Assembly: GCA_033002965.1 (NCBI GenBank)
Contig: JAURVB010002099.1
Location: forward strand, 62,001-126,000
DNA length: 64,000 nucleotides
Direction: 5' to 3'
Source: Piper betle
Lineage: Eukaryota > Streptophyta > Magnoliopsida > Piperales > Piperaceae
The translations under genes were made by a program, and so were the position numbers. Every line of letters starts with the position of its first letter. The first letter of the stretch is position 1. Below, piece by piece: positions 46,241 through 62,102 of the stretch. The notes beneath the pieces are model-generated. The model searched no databases. It was not told the origin of the DNA and worked only from the letters and a program-made list of their open reading frames with translations.

Positions 46241-49200
46241 AATAACTTTCACAGGGAAAAGAAGTATAATTGACTGTTACAGTGAAAATTTTCAATCTTT
46301 AAATTAATTATAAAAATTATGACCAATTATAAAATTGTTATGCTACAGGGAGTTATGGGGTCATTGTTGTAGCAAATCCTCTCTTTTAGTTTTGTAATTG
46401 GGAAAGAAAATTTGTAAATAATAAACGAATAAACGAATTTGGTACCATTGCCCTATAATTTTGAGCTAGTCATTAATATCACTGCATATTTTTAGATAAA
46501 AAAGAAAAGAGTGAAATAAGTATCACCTAAATAAATGGCTTTATAGGTGAACTTTTATGCAGGGATATTCTACTCAAAGCTGTAGATGGCAATGAGGGAA
46601 ATGTAGAGTGATAGCAATAGGTCTGGATAATAAAGTGTCTACCTTACTCCATCCAATAAGAAATCGAGTTGAGGTCTACTCTAATTCAAGGTGGGGTATA
46701 GGAGACGGTGATTGACTCTTCTATTTAATCTTTACCAAAATTCTATAAAAAATTGGCATGGTTAACCTAATAGAAGTGGTACATATGCAATAAACTTAAA
46801 AAAAATAAAAATAAATATGCATTATTTTTTGTATTCAAATTAATCATAATTACATTCGAATGCATCGCTCATGTAATACACTCTCTCGTGTAAACGATGT
46901 ATGTCATATTTCTCAAGGTGGTCTTTTATGGGCCACATAGCATTCCATGGAGATTGAAAATCAACAAATTCTCAAGTTTGGGGCATGCCAAGTCTTGGCC
47001 AAATAGTGTTAGGGTCATACATATGCTTAAACACCTGGGACCATTCTGGTTTTTGTCATATTGGGTAGGACCAATTATTGTATTGTTTTGTCCATCTTAA
47101 AAATCCTTGTCAATTCAAGATGTTGTATCCAAAGAAGGTTAAATACATGTTAGGGAAATCGTTTTCCTAATTCATTCAACCTGTGAAAGATCAGAACAAA
47201 CGGTTTAAACAAAATTGAGATAGGGTAATCTTTGGTAGCTTCATCACCTCCAAAGAATGGTGTCATGTCAAATTGAATGAGAAGGTTTGTCCACATGCGA
47301 ACTATGTAACTTGTTCCCATATTGACATGGTTATGGTGTTTACATGATAAACTTATAAAAACATTACTGAATAAACTAACTTTAATATCAATTATTAGAT
47401 TACAAAGATGATTGAATGAAGAGGATATTTTTATTCTAATAAAAAAAAATTAAAGTCGTAGATTCAACAGGGGCCGGATTTAAAAATTGCTGCCAATATA
47501 AGAATTTCATGTGTATATAGTGAACAAAATAAATATATACAAAAGACATTATTTTTTTCCCAACAATACACACAAAAAAAGCCTATGTTTACTTTCAATT
47601 CAGCAAATTTTCCATTGAAAATTACAATATCTTTGAGAAAAACGGCGAGAACCTAAACCTACCATGAATTCAACAAAATCAAAGTCAACATTTAATTCGT
47701 TGTTTATGATTTCCAGCTGGGCAGGATGATTTAGTCAATTTGTTATCTCTTTAAAGGTTTTTCAAGTAAACGAACATTATTATTTATTATTCTTCTTTTC
47801 CTCATTGTTAAATGCTAACTTCTTCCTCACCAACAATAAATATCATTTGTTATTTTAAGCCATTGAGCTCACTATCATTTCGTTAAAGCGAGGCGGGTGC
47901 ACAGTGCCAATGATGAGTAAGTGTAGAGATGGAAAGAGGAGGTGGTCCATGGACAACCTCCAGCCTATGGAGAGTCCTCCTTGTGTCCCATTACTCTGAC
48001 CGACAAGTCCATGTCAAGTAAGCCTGCAAATGCAAGAGGGATTCGCTGCTCCTCGCTGCTATTTAAGTCCTCTCCACTTTCCAGTTCATGGTGTGGGTCT
48101 TCTCGCAACCGATAACACAACAAAAGTTTCGATTACATAGTCAGATTGAATGGCATTGAATTCCAATCATACAACCATACTTGCAGACATTGGGGAATAT
48201 AGATATATGTGGGCTTCTTCTTAAGACAATTTAATTAAAAAAAAATTCTACCCTCTTGTTAATTTGAGGGTGGACCCAGATGCCGGCAAGCAAGGAGATT
48301 GCTACATTGCTACATACCAGATAATGAGGAGTTGCCACCTGAATATTGAACGGCGTTTGGTGGTCAAGAGGGTGATGACCCACCATGAGCTTGGAGCCAA
48401 ATTCGGTCTTTAAAGCTTCACATGTACTGTCCGGTCTCCGGCAGCTTCCTCCACAGCTAGAATCGTCTTCTTTTAATGAGCATTTTTGTTTGGTATGTGT
48501 ATGACAGAGAGTACATCTTGTGTGTGGAGAGAACAGTTTGTTCGTCATCACGTTTTGGTTAAATACCTGGTGGAAGAAGGAATTCACGTGGTAGCTGTAT
48601 GAACACAGGTTCTAACAAGAGGAAGCATAAATCCTGGATACATGAATAACATTTTTTTACTTTAGAAAGGAAAAAGAAAGTCGAATGGTATTTTCATACC
48701 GTGATACCTTCACCTGATCAGGTCAGAGGATTTGAATACGGATTGATAAGAGACTACCTGATGCTCGTTTTACCTGAAAACCTTTTGGTAGATTTTCTTA
48801 CTCACGTAAACAAAACCCTTCATCCCTCGAAAAGAACAAAAAACAAAAGCCCTCATGCTTAAGGATCATTGACCATGGATTGATAAGAGATTTTGTACTT
48901 GATGTTTTGTCTTGAAAGTTAGTGAAGGTAAACACACAATGATCAAACATTTAAGGATAAGGCGCAATACGATCATTTGAATGAAAAATGTTCACTTCTA
49001 AACTCAGTTAACTATTACCATTTTCGCAAGTCATCCTCTGAGTACACAAGTAAAAATGAGTGCGACTTACCAAGAGATTGCTCGGCATACACTTTAATTT
49101 TCACTCTTCCAAGCACCTTTCACTCACATCAAACAAGGTGCTCTCGGCCGGTAGGGTTGAGTAAATTCCACGACAGAGGATCAGTTGCAGCTCCAAAAGA

Positions 49201-51314
49201 AGACAGAGGAATGGAAGACAAAAGCATCAATTGCTACTTCATAAAGGAAGGATAAAAGGGAAAACTACGTTTCCACTACTAAAATTCAACCTCATCGAGC
49301 TGAGATATGATTCTCCCCGAGACAATGAACCAAAGATGTGAGGCAAGTAGCAATCAGATAACTGGATATAAGCACGTCAAGGTGCTTTTGGCCTTAGAAA
49401 AGGAACTTTGGTCTCGCTATTAACTGGATTTTTGATTCCGGCTACTGTGTGTGTGAGTCAAAATATAAGAACGAATAGATAATGACCAGCTCCATCCCCT
49501 AGATTAAAAATACATCGTCATTTGAAAAAAAGAGAGCAGATTTTCCAATATCCGCGCAATAGGACGTTAAACAGTCCTGAACTTTGAAGAAGCGACGAGC
49601 TCGAATATCAGCTTTCATTAATAAAGCTACCCCTCTTTTAGGCTGAAATGTGAATCAACAGTAACCCGATCCTTCTTGTGTACAGTTTTTTTCCTCGAAC
49701 CAAAGGGTCAACAGTCTGGTTTGTTGCAACATGTAGAATTCTGTAATATCCATACCTTATCGATAAATAGTTTTCTAAAAACCAATTTTAGTCATTTCTT
49801 CCTTCTGATAGCAGATCTGAGTGTTGGTGAATCTTTAGGTAACCAAACTTGCCAGCACCTGGTGATGAACCTTAAAAATGTAAGGCAAATACCCAGTTGC
49901 TGCTTTATATCTCCGTTGAATCTGAAAATGAGAAATTTACAGCATATAAAATTCGTATAACTTTGACATTAAGAAGTGGAGAAGCCTTCACGTTAAGCTA
50001 GAAACAACAAACGCTACAACAAGTGTCCCACCCCATCCCCACTCCCACAACAAAAACAGGTATTTGACTGCATAAAATAATAGCTGACGCTAATAAAAGA
50101 CTCGTGATGGAAAAAGTTCTTTGCTAGGTGGCATGTCTCCTTTTAGCATCCACTGCCATGGACTTCTAAAACTATGTCACTGTCCATTTCTAAGTTGGCT
50201 CAATATGATTTTAATGCAATAAAGGTAAATGGCAAGGTTAGCAAAGTGAAACCTCAGCTGCTTGGTTCATTGCTTCAAAAAGGTTAGTGAACTTATCTTG
50301 TAAAAAGAAAAAGGTTAGAGAAGTTAAAGATCAACAAGCACACTCCCACTCACAACCCTCAAATCTCCTTGCCTGGTATTTGGTGATTAAATTATACACC
50401 TATACAAGCAAACCTCCTCCACTTGCAAATTCAAGATTTCCCCAATTAAAATTACACGAGGGACTGCAGTATTATAAGTCTTGGAGATCAACTCACTACT
50501 CAAAGAACAATCTTCAAATAATCAAAATTTAAAGAATACAAAGAGCCCTAACTTCTTGTATTTGCAAGAGAAAGAACTAGGTTATTAGTTTGCTATTTTC
50601 ACTTGTTTCCATTTTTTTTAATATAAAAAATGTTTGAAATGCATAAGTTTATTTAAATGAATATAAACAAAGGAAGTTGGTTATCAGTTGAAGCTGCTAT
50701 CAGCAGCTCTTTAAAGGCCTACAATCAACAAAAAATTGAATAGATATTATTCATGAATGTGCTAAATATTGACTAAAAAACACTTATCTCCAAGTTCAAA
50801 ATACTGATATCCACAGACAAGCAATTTCAAATTTCACCAGACGCATCTATAACAGCATTCTTTCAAACTGTTACTCCTTCACATTATATGGGGATTGCAC
50901 ATACCGCTAGTGTCCCCACAAGTAAAATAGTAGCTAAGTACAGTCATGACAGACAAGTGAAACTATATCAAAGTTTCAAATACCATACCAGACATCATAC
51001 CAGATTTCGTGGGGGTACACAGCATGCTTGATTCAACCTAAGTAAAATGTGCCAAAACAAATTCAAAGACGAGTAAATCCTATACCAAACCTAAGTAATA
51101 ATAAATCTATTTGATGTCAGTTATAACACACTGACATGTAAACAACTACTCTTCAAGTATATGGCTAATCATGTAGAAAACTGATGCTAACATGTAAAGG
51201 AGTGCCCCATCTAAGGATAGATAGAGGTTTTCTTACAAAACATACATTTATATGTGAAAAATGTAAACTTAAATACGAAAAAGAAAACATAAATCAAAAA
51301 AGCATTGGTCTAAC
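46241..51314. other. AT-rich intergenic region, right part
   Basis: No supported gene. Small ORFs at 46897-47100 (+), 48231-48587 (-), 48977-49255 (+) and 49676-49960 (+) have no recognisable domain. The 3' exons expected for the neighbouring L-arabinokinase relic were looked for here and not found. Confidence 0.5.
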
Positions 51315-53810
51315 CTTAACACGAAAATTTTCATAAATTGGATGCCTTGCATGAGCTTTCACAACATATCTGCATTTTCTATCGATCACAGTCACAGAGT
51401 AATTATGATCATGGTATAGATCCAAAAATGCTTCACCAAGTGTAACCTCTGCCAGCTTCTTGGCATAGACAGCTTCATATCTAATGACAGAAAGGAACAC
51501 AACTTACTACTATGTCCTGTACCAGTATGCAGTTTCAATGTCATTACCACCTTGTCTGTATTATCTGATCCTCAAAATTAAACATTTATTACCTAAATCT
51601 TAAAAGAGAGACAATATTTTACACAAAAAATAGGGATGGCTTTTTCTTAATCTGATTCTTAAACAAATCTAAAATTATGCATAAGTATGGGTAGGTGATC
51701 AAATATTTCTGGATTACCCTTCTCAACGGCTTGAGTTAGTGGAAAACGTGGAAAACTTAATTACGTTAGCACACTTTTAAGACTACAAATTAATACATAG
51801 GAATGCTTGCTCCTCATGTTATTCGCGTGCACAAAAGTTGCTTGCATAAGCTGGGCTAAGATTGACAAATTGACACAATGTGCACTTGCTTGACGCTAAA
51901 CCTTAAGAGGAGGCATGGTATTGAAAAGCTCTAACTTGTGAGGTGACAAGTTACACAAATAATCAAGCAAAACTTCAGCTTCAACCAATTTCATGCTGTG
52001 CACTTCAATCTCATCACTATCATTGGCTCTTTGAGAGATGATAGCAGACTGTGAACTTGCTAATAGTTGAGATGCTTCCGACTTCCATGAACGCATCATT
52101 CTAACAGATCCATAGTCTGCTCCACCAATGCTGAATGCAGTGATGACAAAAAAAAGTCAACGAGTCTGTATCGGGTCAATAACATTGGATAAAATGGAAG
52201 AAACCTGATTTAATAAGATCTGATAAATTATAGAAACCACTACAGAAGTGGCAGTACTTTCTTTAGAACAGACAAAACATGTCAGAAAAACACACATGTT
52301 CATCCGACAACCAGAATTGTCTAAAGCTTCATTGATTTTTGATAAAAAACCAAGTTTTCTAAAGAGGGAGATCGGATGCTGTTGTGAAGACAGAGAATAT
52401 GCATTTATATCATGGCGTAAAGAAAGTGTTAGCGATAAATTACTTAAGGTGGCAACTAATCATGGACCTTAGTAATCTTCCATTATTCTGTAAACTCTTT
52501 CACTACCACATTACTCCTTCATTGTAAGTACTTTACTTATTTTGTAAACTCTGTCATTGCTTTAAAGAAAATGTGGATGGATCACGGAACCAAACTGAAA
52601 TGGAGTTTAACATCATTAAAAAGCCACACCTGGAATAATGAGAAATAGAAGAGTTCACATTTTCGCATGATAAGTTTATTTTCATTTTTCAAATTGATGT
52701 TCCCTCAGTGTAAAATGGAACACTTGAGAAAATTTTGGCAATGAATTACTCAAGCTGGCAACTTAACACGCACCTTACTGATATCGACGACCTTTAAAGT
52801 CCTCAGTTTGAAGCCTCTATAAATAATTTGGTTTGATTTCTTGATTTTTTAAATTTAAAATTGAACTGTTAACTAATGATGCCATTTGTATCAATCATTA
52901 ATCACCACAATAGTATGTATTTACCCTACATAACCCTGCTAGAACTCAGTTACTTGGATCAAGTTGAAAGTTCTGGGGAAAGCGCAGGCATGTAATGGTA
53001 CCAGCTACATTTCATACGAAAAGAAAGCACATCTTAGAAAACAAGTTCACAGATGACACAAGATCCAACTGTGTTATAACATGCACATTTCGAATATTAG
53101 AATTTCATAAGGCTGTTTCCTATCGGAAATTGTATTTATACAGGATATCGTACAATCTCTAGCAATCCACACAACAATTTACACACACACACACACTGAT
53201 GTAACAAGTGACAATCTAATTTTCCAAACAAGAAACTCTTTGCTACAGTATTTAAATCACGGGCTTTGGCGACGGACTGCATGCTTAGAAATGCTCAAGA
53301 AATTCATAATATGTGCAAAATTTGGAGCAAACTTTGTCTACAAATATTAGATAAGGCTTCCAAATTAGAACATATTGTACAAATCGCGTACAGTAATTTC
53401 AATGTCAGTAGAAGAATAAAGGAAACCATCGTACTGACAACATTTGTAGATAGAAAATTGTAGAAGTATAAATTAGAGATTCAAATTTCTAAACAAGCTT
53501 AAGTACTGGATTTTCGAATGACACCCTTCTTATGTAACAAACAATATTAAAAAAAAAAAAAGATAAATTGAAAATGCTATAAAACATGGTTGTCTAGATC
53601 TGTTCGGACATTCAACAAGTCAATAATAAAGTCAAAACGAACCTCGACGACGCGAGTGGCGTAACCTAACCCGTGCCAGGTGACGTAGTAAGCGAAAACC
53701 AGCGGCCTCGGATTTGAAGGAACACTGCTCGCTTCAGAGCCCCCATCAATTAGCGACGGAGACGAAACCGAAGCCGGCGATAACCAGAAAAAAAAATCAA
53801 AAGCAAGCTT
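51315..53810 (-). pseudogene. L-arabinokinase (ARA1-like, GHMP family), fragmentary pseudogene
   Basis: The intact enzyme phosphorylates L-arabinose to L-arabinose-1-phosphate in cell-wall sugar salvage. Only three pieces remain. The N-terminal exon, about 53810-53643, encodes PLVFAYYVTWHGLGYATRVVE and is normally VFAYYVTGHGFGHATRVVE, so conserved glycine and histidine positions are lost. It has no in-frame ATG before a stop. A late exon at 52130-51936 encodes SIGGADYGSVR ... LLDYLCNLSPH. The next exon, 51480-51315, encodes YEAVYAKKLAEVTLGEAF ... HARHPIYENFRVK. Splice sites between the last two still match in phase. The middle exons (most of the glycosyltransferase-like and kinase domains) and the 3' end are missing from 52.2-53.6 kb and below 51.3 kb. 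Confidence 0.82.
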
Positions 53811-55265
53811 GCCGAATACGAAAACAGAGCGAAATCGATGGATCGACGAAGAATATATCGATGACGAGTTGACGACGATGGGGTTTTGGGAGAGGCGGGA
53901 GGCGAGGAAGGGAGTGTGGAAGATTAGTTGGCAGTTAGCACTGGTAAGGCGTATTTTAGTCTGATTATTAGTGGATAAGTAAGCGCTAATTACGACAGGT
54001 GGAAATTTTGTGGATTAGCTCTCCGAGAATTACGTGGAGTAGTGGCCTAGTCAGCATTGGAGGAAAATTTTTACGTGCGCCCGGGGCGTTTGGAGCTGCC
54101 CCGTGCATGGTCCCACGCAGCCCCGCACGCGAGAGGCAGCGCCCGCGTGCAATCCCTATGCAACATGGCAATGCACCATTGGGGCATTGACTTTTGAAAA
54201 CGAAGTCTTCAAAAAGATATTTTTATCATAGAGGGAACGATCATATTTAATATATTATCTAAATTTATTAAAAAATATTCACCTTTATTTAGTGATCAAA
54301 TTTTAATTTATCACATTTATTTGATTGTTTTATTTATATGCATGTGTCATCATTAATTAGTTAATATATATTAATTTTGTCACACTTTTTAATTCGTTAT
54401 AATTATAAAAAATAATAAAATAGATAAAATTATGTTTGACAGGGAATAAAGAGAGATATAAATATTAGAAAAAAGGTTTGACCTTTTTTTATTTTAATTA
54501 TTTTTAAAACTTTTTAAAAATAATTTTTATAATTTTACATTTTGCCAAAGACCTTTCTTATCTATTATGATTGTCAATATTATAATTTGACAATAAATAG
54601 GTTAAAAATGTAACCAAATACCTGGTAATACATTTTTATTTTATAATATAGACTCTTATTTATTTAATATATAAATATGTAAAATGATATAATTAAATTG
54701 CAAATAAATAGTGACCTTTATTTGACAATCTAATCTCAATTTGTTATATTTATTTGATAAATTCTATTCAATTAGCGTGTCTTCATTAATTAGTCGATAA
54801 AAATTTATGGCACACAATTATTTCATTGATATGTAATTTTACTCTTTTAATGTATAAATAAGTAAAATAATAAATTTAAATTATAAATAAATAATGATTT
54901 CTCATTTGTACCATTTAATTAAATGGTTTTACTAATATTCATTTTTAATATAATTAATATTTACAATTTAAATTAAAACTTAATAAAATTTAAATTTGTC
55001 ATATTATTAATCATAATCACACTTTAAATAAACTTAAATTAAATAGAAGACCATCAAATATTCTCATAACTACTAAAAAAATCATTAAAATTATAAATTT
55101 TAACCTTACGATCAGGTAGTTATGGTATCGGTGAACCGATTGGTAAATGTTGGCGTACCTAAAAAACATTAATGTTCAGGGTTTTAGGCTTTTAGCGGGC
55201 CGGGGAAGAAGGGACGTGGGAAGGGTTTTAGCAGCAGGTCCTTCTTCCCCATCACCACCTCGGCC
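53811..55265. other. intergenic region, GC-rich patch then AT-rich DNA
   Basis: 53930-54200 has a GC-rich patch (CGCCCGGGGCG...CCCCGCACGCGAG) without a supported gene. 54200-55140 is strongly AT-rich, with no gene seen. 55140-55265 is the 5' flank of the mTERF gene. Confidence 0.5.
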
Positions 55266-58200
55266 ATGGCCATGGTGGGAGCAGCACCTCCAACGCCTCC
55301 TCTCTTCTTCGCTGCTGCTACCATTTCTCCAACTCCACCTCCCCTCTTCCCAACCCCCATCCCCACCACCTTCTTCCTCCCACAACTCCCCTCCCCACCC
55401 CCTCTCTTCCTCCGCCGACCTCCGCCTTCCTGTCCCATCCCCGCCCGCCCCGGCGGCGGCGTCCTGCCCCGAGCTACGGCCGAGGATGCCGCCCCGTCTC
55501 CCTCCGAAGCCGTGGAGGCCGTGGCGGAGGTGTTGATGGAGGCCGGACTGGCCGAGGGGGAGGCGGCGCGGATTGCCTCGAGCTCGCCGCGGTATGTGGG
55601 GATGCTGGTGGAGGGTGTGCGGGAGTTGGACGAAGGTTCGTTGTGGGGGTGTTGGGGAGGTGGGGTGGAGGGTGGGGGAGGAGAGCTTTCGTTGAAGGCA
55701 AAGGTGAAGTACATGGCCGGGGAGAAAGGGGACCGGGGAATGATTGCGTTTTTGGAGAGCTTGGGTTTGAGCCCGTCCTCTTTGCTGCATATTGCGCGCT
55801 ACCTCTCATCAGAAAATCTGCCCGACATTGTTGCGAAGGTTGGATGGGTTAAGAACTGGATATAGACATATAGTTGCTTGCTGCTTAGATGCAAATTCTA
55901 GATTTTGTTTTTTAGTTTAGTTTGTTTATTAACAGCGTTTTCTGATGAAAAAAATGATGATTTTTTTATAGGTAAATGATTGATCTTTTAACTGCTCTGT
56001 CCTACTTTTGCATATGTGAATGCTATTTGCTTATATGCTTTATTCATGTTTAGGTGAATTATGTGAAGCATATGTTATTTTCTGTTGGTAACGATGTAAC
56101 AATAATGGGGAAGAGTGCAAGGAGAATGATGATGCACTTGTCGGTGTATGCTGGCGATGAAATTCAGCAAACTCTATCCTTTTTTGAGAAGGTATGTTGT
56201 TTCTCCCATCCAATCTGCTAATTTGTAATTCCTTTATATCGAAAATTTAAGTTTTACAATGAACTGATCAGTATTTTACCGTGATTGTTTTAGATGGAAG
56301 CTAAGCGTGGAGGATTGAACATGCTGGATTCTGGGGATGCTTCTTTTCCATGCCTAGTAGAATCATTTCCACGTCTCCTGCTGTTATCAGCTGAATATCA
56401 TTATATTCCTCTTGTAAAAGTTTTTGGAACTGTTGGAATTCCCCTGAGCCGTATGAAAGTTCTTTTCTTTTGTTCCCTCCTGCTCTTTTCTTTGACATTG
56501 ACAAAGACATTAAACCGCGGCTACAAGCTCTTAGAAAGGTATGTCGCAACAAGTTAGTGGTATTCTGCAACTTACAGTAAAAAGGCTTGGTTATTTAGAA
56601 AGTAGCCATGTGTGCAGTGGCTGTTAAACAAAAGGGTTAGCACGCTAATGAACAGACAGGAGAGGTAAGGAAGGATAGCTTATTATCGACTCATTCATTG
56701 CTAACAAATCTTAATTTATTGTTGGAAAGGAAAATTAGTGTATTTACTTCAACCTTAGTTTTTGATATTCAAATCATGATTCAGTATTTGTGTCAAATAG
56801 TCAAGTTTTCTGTGTAAAGTATTTCAACACTTAAATAGGGAGTGTCGTGAGAGTAAGAAAGGTCAAGGATGATTAATTGACTTTGGAATTTGCACCAAGT
56901 GGTTTCCATTTGAATCCGCCTCAGGGAGAGATAAGCTGTATGAATCCTCACAAAATGGGTTGGAATGAATTAGACTCAACTCTTCGCTAATCAAAGCATT
57001 TCCCCTCAATGTCTTTGCTTTATAGTACCATTGCAATGCTGTTTTTTTCCTAACATGCTTCGATTTTTTCAGCTGGGTATTGAAGATAAGGATATTGGGA
57101 GAGTGCTTGTAAAATATCCTTGGATTATCTCAACAAGTATTCAAGAAAATATCGAGGAAATATATACATTGTTCGATCGAGAAAAGGTAAAGATGATATT
57201 TCATTTTACAAAAAATGTTAACAAACAAAACAGATGCCCCCTCCCACACCCCCTTCTGCCTTTCAACAACCTAGAAGGAAATTGATTTGCAACTATCACT
57301 TCTAACTGTTGATGGGAAAGTAATGAGAGGAAAACATGATCTATTCTTTTCAGGTACCCAAAATTTGTGTTGATCGAGCAATTAAGAGTTGGCCTCATTT
57401 GTTAGGCTGCTCAGCTAATAAGCTGAGAACAATTGTGGAACAATTTGCAGAATTTGATGTAAGAAGCAAAAAGTTGGGCCCAATTATCTCTTCGAGCCCT
57501 CAACTTCTACTGCAGAAGCCACATGAATTTCTTGAGGTAAACAAATTCTTATACTTTTTTTCATGTCTAAATGCACTGGTTAAGTCACGCTTTCTTTTTG
57601 CAACTTTATTTGCTGCTTTTTAATCTTGTTATTGTCTTCGGCCTTCTCAATTGTGCTATAACTAGTTTTTGTTATGGTAGGTAGTTTCTTTTCTTAAGAA
57701 ATTGGGTTTTGGTGAGGATAACATAGGAAGACTGCTGAATCGATGTCCAGAAGTTTTTGCTGCCAGTGTAGAAAACACCTTAAAGAAGAAAATCCAATCT
57801 CTCTCTGAATTTGGCATTAAAAATAGTGATCTTCCTCGGATCATTAGGAAGTATCCAGAAGTGCTAGTGTCAGACATTCACGAGACAATACTTCCCAGGT
57901 AACAAGTTCTAACTTCTAGCTACTGTGGTTATCTGTTTTTAATTGCATCAAAAGTAGTTATTTACTCGCAGCCAACTCATAGTTGGACAAAAGCTTTGAC
58001 AAAACTTTTTAACTGTCAGTTGACATTATAGTTTCTCATTGTGGTGAACTTCGTGTTTCTGCAGGATGAAGTACCTGATGACCAATGGTTTTTCTAGAAG
58101 TGAAGTGGTCAGCATGGTTAATAGGTTCTCTCCTCTGCTCGGATACAGCATTGATGAAGTACTGAAACCAAAGATGGAATTCCTTGTTCACACCATGAAT

Positions 58201-58407
58201 AAGCCTATCAAGGATGTTGTGGAGTATCCCCGGTACTTCAGCTATTCTTTGGACAAAAAGATTAAACCGAGGTTCTGGGTATTGAAAGGCAGAAGCATCG
58301 ACTGCACCTTGAAGGATATGTTGGGTAAAAACGACGAGGAGTTTGCAGTAGAATACATGGGCATTGGAAGGATGCTTGTCCCCCCAGTTAAGTTGAATAA
58401 AGGCTGA
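55266..58407 (+). CDS. mTERF family protein, plastid, MTERF2-like (7 exons, one single-base break)
   Basis: mTERF proteins are helical-repeat nucleic-acid binders acting in organelle gene expression. The match here is to the plastid MTERF2 (EMB2219) type. Exons: 55266-55838, 56054-56191, 56294-56538, 57073-57186, 57354-57536, 57681-57898 and 58065-58407. The N-terminus is a proline/serine-rich, GC-rich transit-like peptide. Repeated mTERF motifs follow, for example LGIEDKDIGRVLVKYPWIIS, FGEDNIGRLLNRCPEVFAAS, KNSDLPRIIRKYPEVLVSD and MTNGFSRSEVVSMVNRFSPL, ending in the conserved VEYPRYFSYSLDKKIKPRF block. Exon lengths sum to 1814. Exon 3 is 245 nt between two phase-0 junctions, so it lacks one base. 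The frame before the A run 56456-56458 (VGIPLSRMK) and after it (LLFPPALFFDIDKDIKPRLQ) differ by one. With one more base the product would be 604 residues. Confidence 0.88.
56456..56458 (+). other. A-run carrying the apparent one-base deletion in mTERF exon 3
   Basis: Restoring one A after ATGAAA joins GIPLSRMK to SSFLLFPPALFFDIDKDIK in one frame. As given, exon 3 shifts into a frame lacking the conserved PPxLFFDIDKDIKPRL segment. The exact base within the run cannot be fixed. Confidence 0.75.
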
Positions 58408-59369
58408 ATTAGACGAAGTTGCTTTCCGGCGGAAGTGAAGATACAAGTAAAACCAAACAGCTGAGAACTCAAGGAGTTGCAGATCTCCTTTTCACACCAA
58501 ATGAAGGACAGTGTGAAATGCTACATAGATGGGATTGGGCATGCCAGTGTACATACTAACACGAATTGAATGATTTTTTTCATCCGAGCAACGCACGAAG
58601 AGTGGTTGCCACAGGAAATGTACATGAAGCAGAAATAGTCAAGCGTTTGTAACATCAATTCAGAAATTAAAAGTGTCATTTATTGATAAATGACTTTAGT
58701 GCTGATGCCACTGCTGCTCTTTACTCGCAGGGACCATGAATTGCTAAATGACTTTATTTATCATATATCGAAGTTTCTGTGCTAAGCAAGATGAAGTAAG
58801 CATACTAATTCGCCATCAAGTGAACTACAGCAAGACAAGTTGAGATACCGATAATTGTAGCCAGGAACTTGCAAATCTCACTACGGGTTGCACTGATCTA
58901 GCGAATAATAATTTTGCACTCCGACCAAATCCTCAACAAACAAACCCAAGAATTTCTCATGTCGTTGAGTTGATAAAATCGATAACAAGAAAATCACTAC
59001 TGCATGTGACCATGGAATTGGAACGTGCAAGATAAAACATTATTACCGGTGCCAACGTCAGGATTCCAAGAGAACACCACAACTCCATGTAAGAAGCAAT
59101 AAGTCAACTGCTTTCTTGATTGTTCAAGTTATTCTTTGCTCTTAATTTAATCCCGACGAGTTGCAACTTGCATACTCAAAGCATTAGTACAACCATGATT
59201 TAGAAGCAATGAAGACATTATTATTCTTCCGTCCACTCGTCCTAAATCAGACCAAACATCAATGGAAAAGATAACCAAGAAAGGATTCATCCACCATGGG
59301 TAAATAGAGTAGAACTGTAATTCTGGAAAAATTGACCCACATCCTAATCGACAGGAAAAAAATATAGGC
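58408..59369. other. spacer between the convergent mTERF and aminotransferase genes
   Basis: Contains the two 3'UTRs facing each other. No further gene was seen. Confidence 0.6.

Positions 59370-62102
<2,733 letters not shown>

Noticed and set aside
48231..48587. 118-residue minus ORF as the missing 3' end of the L-arabinokinase gene
   Set aside because: No match to the conserved C-terminal arabinokinase segments; cysteine/histidine-rich by chance composition.
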